Shown here piece after piece: positions 10,990-21,155 of a stretch of DNA of 64,000 bases. The notes under the pieces were generated by a model. That model was not told the DNA's origin and ran no database searches. It saw nothing but the letters and a program-made list of their open reading frames with translations. The DNA is from Valencia hispanica (taxonomy: Eukaryota > Chordata > Actinopteri > Cyprinodontiformes > Valenciidae): the NCBI GenBank assembly GCA_963556495.2, contig OY747712.1, positions 9,543,581 to 9,607,580 on the forward strand, read 5' to 3'. The translations under genes were made by a program, and so were the position numbers. How positions within the stretch are numbered: the stretch's first letter is position 1; the number at the start of each line of letters is the position of its first letter.

Positions 10990-11279
10990 GGATCCCTATA
11001 TTCCTTTTCTAATAGTCTGAACCTCCAGTAGCTGTCCTGAATTTGTCACCCCCAAAGTCAGACACACACTCATGGTGAGGCGTCTTTCCATTATTATGGT
11101 GCTCACCTCTGGAACAGGCTGCCAGAGGACCTCAGGGCCGTAGAGAACGTTCATGTTTTTAAGAGCAGGCTCAAGACTCACCTTTTTTAATATAGCTGTG
11201 GTGATGTTTTTTACTTTTGGGTTTTGGGAAAAGGGGCGGCGGGGGGTGGGGGTTTTGTGGGTCATTTTCAATCTGTAAA
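10990..11279 (+). mobile_element. L2-like LINE family C, 3' part, left of the Rex1 insertion
   Basis: Translation gives the C-terminal end typical of L2-clade reverse transcriptase ORFs: HTHGEASFHYYGAHLWNRLP, then [20 protein letters not shown], followed by the 3' UTR up to 'tcaatctgtaaa'. The remaining 3' UTR resumes at 13243 with 'ctgttaaagcactttgag', so the Rex1 copy between them inserted into this element. The opposite-strand copy at 22903-23790 shows the uninterrupted arrangement. Confidence 0.75.
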
Positions 11280-13242
11280 TTCAATTCAATTCAAATTCAA
11301 AAATACTTTATTGATCCCAGAGGGAAATTAAGTGTTGGTGTAGCTCATATAATTAATTCTTTAAGGAGTTGTTGTAGATGATGATGGCTGTGGGCAGGAA
11401 GGATTTCCTGTAGCGGTCTGTATTGCAGCAAAACTGAAGAAGCCTCCGACTGAAGACGCTCTGTTGTTGTATGACTGTCTCATGAAGAGGATGCTCAGGG
11501 TTGTCCATAATTTTTTTGATTTTATGAAGAATCCTTCTTTGCATTATCATCTCCAGATTTTCCACAGTCGTCCCAAGAACAGAATCAGCCTTCTTTATCA
11601 GGTTGTTTAGCCTATTTAAATCCCTGGCTCTGATGCTGCTACCCCAACAGATGACGGCTGTAGAGATTACACTCTCCAAAACAGACTTGTAGAAGATCTG
11701 CAGCATCTTGCTGCAAACCTTGAAGGACCTAAGCTTCCTCAAGAAGTACAGTCTGCTCTGTCCCTTCTTGTAGACAGCTTCACTGTTGCGCCTCCAGTCC
11801 AGTCTGTTGTCAAGGTGAACTCTGAGGTATTTATACTCCTCAACCACCTCCACTTCTTCTCCCATGATGGAAACAGTGTTTGACTTATCCCTGTTTCTTC
11901 TGAACTCTACAATCATCTCCTTTGTTTTGTTCACATTCAAGGTGAGACGATTGTTTCCACACCATGTCACAAAGCGGTCCACCAGCTCTCTGTATTCAGC
12001 TTCTTGTCCATCTCTGATACACCCGACAATTGCAGAGTCATCTGAGTATTTCTGCAGATGACAGGTCTCTGATTTGTACTGGAAGTCTGAGGTGTACAGA
12101 GTGAAAAGGAATGGTGAGAGTACGGTCCCCTGTGGTGCTCCTGTGCTGCTGACCACCTGGTTTGACACACAATTCTTCAGTCTCACAAGTGTGGTCTGTT
12201 GGTCAGGTAGTCATTGATCCAGGCGATTGTTGAGGGCTCCACCTGTGTCTTCAGGAGTTTCTGACAAAGCAAATCAGGCTGAATTGTGTTAAATGCACTG
12301 GAGAAATCAAAGAACATGATCCTCACAGTGCTGCCTGCTTTGTCCAGATGACAGTGGGTTGGTGGAAGCAGGTAGATGATGGCATCTTCAACTCCAACTC
12401 CACAGCGATAAGCAAACTGCAGTGGGTCCCGATACGTTCTTGTTTGCTTACTCAGGGGTGCCAACAGGAGCCTCTCCAGGACCTTCATGATGTGGGATGT
12501 CAGGGCAATGGGTCTATAGTCATTGATGACTGTTGGATGAGTTCTTTTGGGTACTGGAACAAGGCAGGATGTCTTCCACAACACTGGAACCTTCTCCTGA
12601 GTTAGGCTAAGGTTGAAGAGGTGCTGCAGAATCCCACAGAGCTGCTCTGCACAGGCCTTCAGGACTCTGGGGCTGACACCATCTGGACCTGCAGCCTTGT
12701 TCCGGTTCAGTTTCTCCAGCTGCCTCTTCACCTGACTTTTGGAGACAGACAAGTGGGAGGGGGAGGCAAAGGGGGTAGCAGCATTTCCTGACTTGGTTGA
12801 AGTCAAACTTGTGGAATTAGAAGAGTCCATGGCTGAGGTGAAGGATAAAACATCCGAGGTGTAACAGGAAAGCTGTTGATCAGAGGAGAGTGGGATGTCT
12901 GTTTGGCTGGGAACAGGAGAGGAGAATGCTGAGCTAGTTCCTGAACTGAACCTGTTGAAGAATATGTTCAGTTCATTGGCTCTGTCCAGACTTCCATCTA
13001 TCCAATCCTTCTTGTCCTTAAAACCTGTGATCTTTCTCATTCCTGACCAGACATCTCTGATATTGTTCCTCTGTAGTTTGTTCTCCAGCTTCTTCCTGTA
13101 TGCCTCCTTGCTGTCCCTGATCTTGACCTTAAGTTGCTTCTGTATACTCCTCAGTAATTCCCTGTCTCCCTCCCTGAAGGCTCTTTTTTTCTTGTTTAGC
13201 AGTTCCTTCAGGTCACTGGTGATCCAGGGTTTGTTATTAGCA
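11280..13242 (-). mobile_element. Rex1-like LINE, 5'-truncated, nested in LINE C
   Basis: An almost 2-kb minus-strand non-LTR retrotransposon of the Rex1 (CR1-related) type. Its 3' end carries the ATTCAATTC tail and 'tactttattgatcccagagggaaatt' in antisense. Its 5' end is truncated between the endonuclease and the reverse transcriptase. It is flanked by CTGTAAA (11273-11279) and CTGTTAAA (13243-13250), probably a slightly diverged target-site duplication. Two smaller pieces of the same family lie at 1618 and 7727. Confidence 0.9.
11353..13240 (-). pseudogene. Rex1 reverse transcriptase, frameshifted
   Basis: This would copy LINE RNA into DNA at a nicked target. The upstream half (13240 down to about 12186) shows NNKPWITSDLKELL, then VPKRTHPTVINDYRPIALTS and the RT palm motif FFDFSSAFNTIQPDLL. 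The downstream half (12186 down to 11353) shows SSTGAPQGTVLSPFLFTLYT and the catalytic-box region KYSDDSAIVG. The halves are in different frames because about one base is missing near 12186, where a stop also appears. The endonuclease domain is absent, so it cannot function. The first 40 or so residues of the upstream open frame only translate the CA repeat and are not part of the protein. Confidence 0.9.
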
Positions 13243-13316
13243 CTGTTAAAGCACTTTGAGAAGCTTTGTTGTGGTTTGAAAAGCGCTTTATAAATAAAGT
13301 TTGATTTGATTTGACT
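13243..13316 (+). mobile_element. LINE family C, 3' tail right of the Rex1 insertion
   Basis: 'ctgttaaagcactttgag' to 'ctttataaataaagtttgatttgatttga' is the terminal 3' UTR and tandem tail (TTTGA) of the LINE that begins at 10990. Confidence 0.75.
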
Positions 13317-13323
13317 GCACATG

Positions 13324-13392
<69 letters not shown>

Positions 13393-13411
13393 ACACACGC
13401 ACACACACACA
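13317..13411. repeat. (CA)n microsatellite
   Basis: About 32 pure CA units at 13327-13390, followed by an imperfect stretch to 13411. It sits directly after the LINE tail. The minus-strand VCVCVC-type open frames come from it. Confidence 0.97.
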
Positions 13412-13617
13412 AAAAGACCACATGCATTGTTAACGTGAACAGGAGGCTGCAAGGTTCTCATTTGCTCTGTTTTTGTTTCTTTTAAAACCTGGATTCTATT
13501 TAATTTGTATTTTAATTCATTAAGGAAACCCCCCAAATATTTCCAATTCAAACAACAATTAAGAAACTAGTTTGTTATGAGCTGCATGTTCAGTTTTGAT
13601 TTGGTACGCCTCCACCT

Positions 13618-14110
13618 CTCCATTTTCTTCCGCTTATCTGAGGTCGGGTCGCGGGGGCAGCAGCTTAAGCAGAAGGCCAGCCGAGAAACATAGTCCCTCC
13701 AATGGTCCTGGGTCTTTCTCTGAGTCTCCCGTCCTGGTGGGACGTGCCTGGAACACCTAACCAGCGAGGCGTCCAGGAGGCATCCTGACGAGATGCCTGG
13801 GCCACCTCAACTCGTTCCTCTCGATGAGGAGGAGCAGCGGCTCTACTCTGAGCCCCTCCTGGATGACAGGGCTTCTCACCCTATCTCTAAGGGAGAGCCC
13901 AGACACCCTGTGGAGGAAACTCATTTCAGCCGCTTGTATCCATGATCTCGTTCTTTGGGTCACTACCCAGAGCCCGTAACCATAGAGGAGGGTAGGAACG
14001 TAGATCTAGCAGTAAATTGAGAGTTTTGCCTCTCGGCTTGGCTCTGTCGTCACAATGACAGATCCGTACAGCACTTACATCAATGTAGAAGCCGCAACAA
14101 TTAGCACAGC
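13618..14110 (-). mobile_element. Rex3/RTE-like LINE, 3' part
   Basis: Reading the minus strand from about 14000 down gives the C-terminal segment of RTE-type reverse transcriptases: EMSFLHRVSGLSLRDRVRSP, then IQEGLRVEPLLLLIERNELR and RWPRHLVRMPPGRLAG, ending at the 3' tail 'cggaagaaaatggagagg' (13615-13632 in antisense). This C-terminal region is a hallmark of the teleost Rex3/RTE group. Multiple indels make it non-functional. Compare the plus-strand copy at 40245-40865. Confidence 0.75.
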
Positions 14111-14280
14111 AAGCTGAAATTCTGTGTTGCTGGCTTTTGCCGCTTTGAAGCTTGGAAAGCAGCAAAAGCTTCAAAAGTTGCCGCAGCCAAATCACACAAA
14201 GCACCGCTGAGACTCTGATGGCCTCAACCAAATACTTGTAATACAAATACATGTGATCTTGCCTTTTTAGACGTTGACGT

Positions 14281-14580
14281 TTTGGGCAGTTTTAGGCCGC
14301 ATGGCTTAAGCCATACAGAAGTCGTTCTCCATGGCCTCACCAAACTCCTCCCACGCCCGTATTTATGCCTTAGAGACCATTCAAGCCACACTCCGCTTGG
14401 CCTGCCGGTATCTATCAGCTGCCTCCGGTGTCCAACGAGCCACAAACACCCGATAGGACTCCTTCTTAAACTTGACAGCATCCATCACCGCCTGAGTCCA
14501 CCAACTGGTTTGAGGGTTGCCGGCACGACAGGCACCGACCACCTTGCGGGCTACGGCTCTGGTCAGTGTGGGGTTCTGGT
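14281..14580 (-). mobile_element. Rex3/RTE-like LINE, segment before the RT domain
   Basis: The minus strand translates to ACRAGNPQTSWWTQAVMDAV, then FKKESYRVFVARWTPEAADR and YRQAKRSVA, then WEEFGEAMENDF. This is the region between endonuclease and reverse transcriptase in RTE elements. It lies in the expected order relative to 13618-14110, but the RT domain between them is missing and about 170 bp of unrelated sequence sits at the junction. This is one internally deleted element or two fragments. Confidence 0.7.
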
Positions 14581-15980
14581 CAGACTTGTTTTATTAGTCA
14601 ATCAAGCCTAGTAACACCATGGTTATTGGTACCTTGGACAGCGTGAGCCAGTACCAAACCCTGCTGGAAAATGAAAAACGCATCTCCAAAAAGTTTCTCA
14701 GCAGAAGGATGCATTGAGTGCTCTAAAAGTATCATGGTAGATGGCTGTAGACTTCAAGAAAACCCAGTGGACCAATACCAGCAGATTACATGCTACCACA
14801 AAATCATCAGCAAGTACGTTTACATGCACATCTAAATCAAGCTATGACAATAATCAAGCTAATACCTCAACCAGAATAGGAGCCTTGGTCCGGGTTGACG
14901 TGTTCAGTAAGAAAATAGAACTATTGAATGAAGTGTGTATGACTCTGCGAGGCTAGGTGGCGACATGAGCCTTTTCATGTTGGCATTCTCCCGGTTCCCC
15001 TAAAGCATCACACAATTGGTAAACAATAGCGGGCAGCAGTTAAGCCGATAGAGTAAAAGTAGGATATGAACTTTGTTTCTTTATTAGTCCAAAAAATAGT
15101 TAGAACACTTATTCGTCATCACAATCTTCAATAATCGCCAATAATCTTCTTCTTCTACTGTTTTTGTTGTACCAGTGTTATTATCGTTTCTTCAGTCACG
15201 TCACTTTGGGAAGGGGGGTGTGCCCATACTGGTAATAGCTCAACTAACCTGGTATGTTGTTTACATGCAGAGGAATTCTGTTTTTTTTAATCACTTTTTC
15301 TGGCTGTGTTAGCTTGATTAGGAGTAGGCCATTTCGGTCCGACTTCAGGTGTACACATGCATTTCAAAGGTCTGAATTTAGTCAGAGTAAGTCAATAATT
15401 TGGTTTTCTCTTACTGAGCTGAGCTGCCTCCTAATGGTCGTTGGTCGCCATGGTAACGTTTAAACATGCCTTTTAAAATAAGATTTACGACAAAACAAAT
15501 ATGAAGTGCATGAAAATTACAACTCATTACACGTTGAATCAGTGGGAGCCCTGTAGCTGTCTTTGTGTAACAAGACTGTCCCATCTGGGGCAGTTTTAAA
15601 GGCTCCATTGACTCATTAGAAGGCCGGTTGCATATTATTAAGAGTGGGCCTGGTGCGGGGAACTCACCTGTCGCAATAAATCCATATTTTAAGTAGGACT
15701 CCTGGTATTGTTTGTTTAATGTAGCTTTCTTTCTTTGGAAGTCCTACGCTCTTACTCTATCTCTTCACTGGAACTTTTCTGCAAAGATACTTTTCAGAGA
15801 GCTCTGTTTTTAATCATCTTGTTAGCTTGTGGATTTGTTTCTAGCGGGGATGTTTCACGTGACCGAGACAAGCCTCTTGACATGCGTAAAGAGTGATTTA
15901 TATCCAGATGTAATAGAGGGAATCTTAGATAATAAATGAAAGGAAATACTGTAAGTTATTTATTCTTTCTGTGCGGCCCG
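14581..15980. other. Unassigned, possible MITE at about 14815-15355
   Basis: The segment 14735-14800 ('gtggaccaataccagcagatta') resembles a repeated teleost motif. From 14815 ('cgtttacatgcacatctaaatc') to about 15355 ('gtgtacacatgcatttc') the two ends show weak inverted similarity around ACATGCA, with AATCAAGCTAA repeated inside. This could be an old hAT- or Harbinger-type MITE, but no clear target duplication was found. Confidence 0.3.
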
Positions 15981-17717
15981 GTACCAGTGTCTTAGTGTGA
16001 TTGAATCAGAGTTTGCCTGGAAAGTGACATGTAATTTTCAAATCTTGTTGTGCGCGTAAGCAAGCCTTATAAATGAGGCCCCAGTGCTCTTTCTCCTTAC
16101 CCATGTGAGACTCTTCTGGCATCATCTCGGGTTCAGGAGTGGCTTCACAGCGAAGTTGTACGTGTAACCCATGTCCCAGAGATGTCTGTGTGTGGTGGTT
16201 CCTGAAGCACCGACTCCAGCTGTAGTCCGTGCTTTCTGATTCTTTGTTCAAACTCCTGAATGGGCTTTGCTTCAAAATCCAAACTTTTTTCTTCCACTTA
16301 ACTGTCCATTACAAAACAGACATTTTGAGATTTAAGGAGCAGACTGCAACTAGTTCTGCTTAGTTAGAAAGAACCCATAGACGTCCATGCTGCTTTTAAT
16401 GTATTTTGCCTCAAACAATTGCCTTGGAGTCTCATTAAAGTGAGTTGATGTTTCAAGGTTTTTTGCAGATTAATATGGAAATTATTTTAATTATAATGAT
16501 AAGTTATATTTTTGTGTAAGAACTTTTTTAACCATGCTATTGAAGTCTATACTTCTAGCCTGAGGTGCAGTTTGTGAATAAAATGAATTCTTGAAATATA
16601 CATTTTGTCTTGATGGGATTTTTTCCCCCAGAAATGCATTGTGGCACATTATTAAAGCAGTGTGAGTGAATTACTGTAAGGAAATAGTCACTTTATGTGT
16701 TAGCGTTGAGAGGTGGTGTTAGTGATTTATCTGTTTATACTCTGCCTCACTTTAGTTTGTTGTTCATCATCATTATTTCTTCTCTGCAAGAGGTTCTTCA
16801 TGGATTTCCCATAGTTTCTCAGAACTGCTTAATCCAGCGGGGTGAAGGCCTCGGTGAGAACAGCACTTCGACCTGTCTTTTTGTCTAATACCTCAAATTC
16901 CTTTTTGTAATTTAAATGCCAGTTTTAATTTGGCATTTCCTTAACCCAGCCTGTAATGTTTCCAATTAGACGAGGGTTCTTTCCACAAGCCGGCGTCCTT
17001 TAGTTGACCTTAATGCACAAAGACTTCTTTTCTTATGCTGTTGAGCAGAACATTTTCCTCAGCCTCTTCAGTCGCTGTCACTATCATGTGGTGCATATTT
17101 ATATGAATAAACTTTGCCGCTGCCTTCTGGTCAGATAATTTGACCCTGCTTCTCGAGAGACACTTAATGTGAACAATGTAAAAAAGGAGTTTTTAGGACT
17201 TAGTTGCATTTAAACCAGATTTTTGATAGAAAAACGAGAGCCAAATAATTTGAACATTAAGGTTCATCTTCTTGCTTATTAAATAGTTAATGTGAGAGCG
17301 CAACCAAAGGTTGTCTAATAAGGTTTTCCTATTGCCTGATGTTGGGTTGTATTTGTCATTTTTCCGCATTGTAAGCTTTAACAGGTGGCTGACATTACTT
17401 TTGCTGCATTTAGGTTTAGAATAACCCGAGCTGACATCTTTACTGTGACGTGGAAATGCTAATTCCACACAAACGCCATTAAACATCTGCAGCAGTTGGT
17501 ACCTTCACATGAATCGCTGTTAATTTATCCTCTCAAATCAGCTGCTGTCTATTTGGGAAATCTTTTACTTTCTGATCATTTCCATCAATTTTAAAAAGTG
17601 TTGCCCCCACTTACCGATTAACTTTATTTATTAGGGGGATAAAAACTATGCAAACTACTTTCGCCTTAAACATAGTTGTTGGTTAAGTGCCCAACTGACG
17701 ACAACAACTGTCCTGTA
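15981..17717. other. Unassigned intergenic sequence
   Basis: About 1.7 kb, AT-rich, with no exon or repeat family recognised. Short open frames (16006-16275 minus, 17193-17486 minus) have no domains or splice context. Confidence 0.35.
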
Positions 17718-20700
17718 TGAGGGGCCGTTTGAGACATTATTCCGAATTAGCTTCTCACACACACATGTGAAATTGAAATCATTCACACAATATAGTGAAA
17801 CCTCTCACATAGCATACTGAAATCATTCACATACTATAGTGAAATCTCTCATATAGCCTACTGAAATCATTCACACAATATAGTGAAAGATCTCATACAA
17901 TATACTGAAATTCCCTCAATTATGACATACTGAAATATCCTCTCATATAACATAGTGAAACCTCTCATATAACATAGTAAAACCTCTCGTATACCATAGT
18001 AAAACCTCTCATATACCATAGTAAAACCTCTCATATAACATAGTAAAACCTCTCATATAACATAGTAAAACCTCTCATATAACAAAGTGAAAACCTCTCA
18101 TATAACATAGTGAAAACCTCTCATATAACATAGTGAAACCTCTCATATAACATAGTGAAACCTCTCATATAACATAGTAAAACCTCTCATATAACATAGT
18201 GAAATCTCTCATATAACAAAGTGAAAACCTCTCATATAACATAGTGAAACCGCTCATATAACATAGTAAAACCTCTCATATAACATAGTGAAACCTCTCA
18301 TATAACAAAGTGAAAACCTCTCATATACCATAGTGAAAACCTCTCATATAACATAGTGAAAACCTCTCATATAACATAGTAAAACCTCTCATATAACATA
18401 GTGAAATCTCTCATATAACATAGTGAAAACCTCTCATATAACATAGTAAAACCTCTCATATAACATAGTAAAACCTCTCATATAACAAAGTAAAACCTCT
18501 CATATAAGATAGTGAAACCTCTCATATAACAAAGTAAAACCTCTCATATAACAAAGTGAAAACCTCTTATATAACATAGTCAAACCTCTCATATAACATA
18601 GTCAAACCTCTCATATAACATAGTAAAACCTCTCATATAACATAGAGAAACCTCTCATATAACATAGAGAAACCTCTCATATAACAAAGTGAAAACCTCT
18701 CATATAAGATAGTGAAACCTCTCATATAACATAGTAAAACCTCTCATATAACATAGTGAAACCTCTCATATAACAAAGTGAAAACATCTCATATAACATA
18801 GTGAAACCTCTCATATAACATAGTAAAACCTCTCATATAACATAGTAAAACCTCTCATATAACATAGTAAAACCTCTCATATAACATAGTGAAACCTCTC
18901 ATATAACATAGTGAAACCTCTCATATAACATAGTGAAACCTCTCATATAACATAGTGAAACCTCTCATATAACAAAGTGAAACCTCTCATATACCATAGT
19001 GAAAACCTCTCATATAACATAGTAAAACCTCTCATATAACAAAGTGAAAACATCTCATATAACATAGTGAAACCTCTCATATAACATAGTGAAACCTCTC
19101 ATATAACATAGAGAAACCTCTCATATAACAAAGTGAAAACCTCTCATATAAGATAGTGAAACCTCTCATATAACAAAGTGAAAACATCTCATATAACATA
19201 GTGAAACCTCTCATATAACATAGTGAAACCTCTCATATAACATAGAGAAACCTCTCATATAACAAAGTGAAAACCTCTCATATAAGATAGTGAAACCTCT
19301 CATATAACAAAGTGAAAACCTCTCATATAACATAGTAAAACCTCTCATATAACAAAGTGAAAACATCTCATATAACATAGTGAAACCTCTCATATAACAT
19401 AGTGAAACCTCTCATATAACATAGAGAAACCTCTCATATAACAAAGTGAAAACCTCTCATATAAGATAGTGAAACCTCTCATATAACATAGTAAAACCTC
19501 TCATATAACATAGTGAAACCTCTCATATAACATAGTAAAACCTCTCATATAACATAGTAAAACCTCTCATATAACAAAGTGAAAACATCTCATATAACAT
19601 AGTGAAACCTCTCATATAACATAGTGAAATCTCTCATATAACAAAGTGAAAACATCTCATATAACATAGTGAAACCTCTCATATAACATAGTAAAACCTC
19701 TCATATAACAAAGTGAAAACATCTCATATAACATAGTGAAACCTCTCATATAACATAGTGAAACCTCTCATATAACATAGAGAAACCTCTCATATAACAA
19801 AGTGAAAACCTCTCATATAAGATAGTAAAACCTCTCATATAACAAAGTGAAAACATCTCATATAACATAGTGAAACCTCTCATATAACATAGTGAAACCT
19901 CTCATATAACATAGAGAAACCTCTCATATAACAAAGTGAAAACCTCTCATATAAGATAGTGAAACCTCTCATATAACAAAGTGAAAACCTCTCATATAAC
20001 ATAGTAAAACCTCTCATATAACAAAGTGAAAACATCTCATATAACATAGTGAAACCTCTCATATAACATAGTGAAACCTCTCATATAACATAGAGAAACC
20101 TCTCATATAACAAAGTGAAAACCTCTCATATAAGATAGTGAAACCTCTCATATAACATAGTAAAACCTCTCATATAACATAGTGAAACCTCTCATATAAC
20201 ATAGTAAAACCTCTCATATAACATAGTAAAACCTCTCATATAACAAAGTGAAAACATCTCATATAACATAGTGAAACCTCTCATATAACATAGTGAAACC
20301 TCTCATATAACATAGTGAAACCTCTCATATAACATAGAGAAACCTCTCATATAACAAAGTGAAAACCTCTCATATAAGATAGTAAAACCTCTCATATAAC
20401 AAAGTGAAAACATCTCATATAACATAGAGAAACCTCTCATATAACAAAGTGAAAACCTCTCATATAACATAGAGAAACCTCTCATATAACAAAGTGAAAA
20501 CCTCTCATATAACAAAGTGAAAACATCTCATATAACAAAGTGAAAACATCTCATATAACAAAGTGAAAACATCTCATATAACATAGTGAAACCTCTCATA
20601 TAACATAGTGAAACCTCTCATATAACATAGTGAAACCTCTCATATAACATAGAGAAACCTCTCATATAACAAAGTGAAAACATCTCATATAACATAGTGA

Positions 20701-20965
20701 AACCTCTCATATAACATAGTGAAATCTCTCATATAACAAAGTGAAAACATCTCATATAACAAAGTGAAAACATCTCATATAACATAGTGAAACCTCTCAT
20801 ATAACATAGTGAAACCTCTCATATAACATAGAGAAACCTCTCATATAACATAGTGAAACCTCTCATATAACATAGTGAAACCTCTCATATAACATAGTGA
20901 AAACCTCTCATATAACATTTGTTTGTGAGAAGCTAATTTTGAATAATGTCTCAAACGGCCCCTCA
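17718..20965. mobile_element. TIR-bounded element with a minisatellite interior, 3.25 kb
   Basis: The left end TGAGGGGCCGTTTGAGACAT (17718 onward) is repeated inverted at the right end (20965 backward). The first 25 bp match perfectly. After two mismatches the next 15 bp match (AATTAGCTTCTCACA), giving about 40 of 42 identical positions. TA stands immediately outside on both sides (17716-17717 and 20966-20967), as expected for a Tc1/mariner-type target duplication. Everything between the termini is a tandem array. There is no transposase, so any mobility would have depended on an enzyme supplied elsewhere. Confidence 0.8.
17770..20920. repeat. 22-bp minisatellite array, about 130-140 units
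   Basis: The monomer is CCTCTCATATAACATAGTGAAA (22 bp) with recurrent variants: AACAAAG for AACATAG, AAGATAG, AGAGAAA for AGTGAAA, GTAAAA for GTGAAA, and a 23-bp form with one extra A. The left 200 bp hold older, more diverged units (such as TCATTCACACAATATAGTGA). The rest is homogeneous and contains higher-order duplication. Minus-strand open frames reading MRGFTMLYERFSLCY over and over are products of the repeat. Confidence 0.97.
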
Positions 20966-21039
20966 TAGTCCCGGTCCGATTCGCTGTGAAATTTCAACCC
21001 AGTCTTCTATACAGAAGTGTTTTGATTCATCCACAGTGG

Positions 21040-21155
21040 AGGATTTTTTAGCCTCAAAGATTGTTTAAGGTTGTGCCACAGTACCTCGATCAAACTGAGG
21101 TCTGGACTTTCACTAGGTCATTTCAAAAACTTAATTTTGTTCTCCTGAAAGGATG
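21040..21155 (-). mobile_element. Tc1-like transposase fragment
   Basis: In reverse complement the stretch near 21070-21130 reads PSESPDLSLIEVLWHN in one frame. This is a decayed form of the Tc1 motif WPSQSPDLNPIEnLWh around the second catalytic acidic residue. Only about 100 bp is recognisable. Confidence 0.55.

Noticed and set aside
13208..13551. VCVCVC-rich frames
   Set aside because: Translation of the CA microsatellite; the 414-codon frame at 12183-13427 is Rex1 only from about residue 60 onward.
19211..20515. Minus-strand frames MRGFTMLYERFSLCY repeated, which look like a repeat protein
   Set aside because: They exist because the minisatellite monomers lack stops in one frame; they start and end arbitrarily within the array.
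17770..20920. CRISPR-like array of regularly spaced units
   Set aside because: Units are contiguous 22-mers without unique spacers, in a vertebrate genome. It is a minisatellite.
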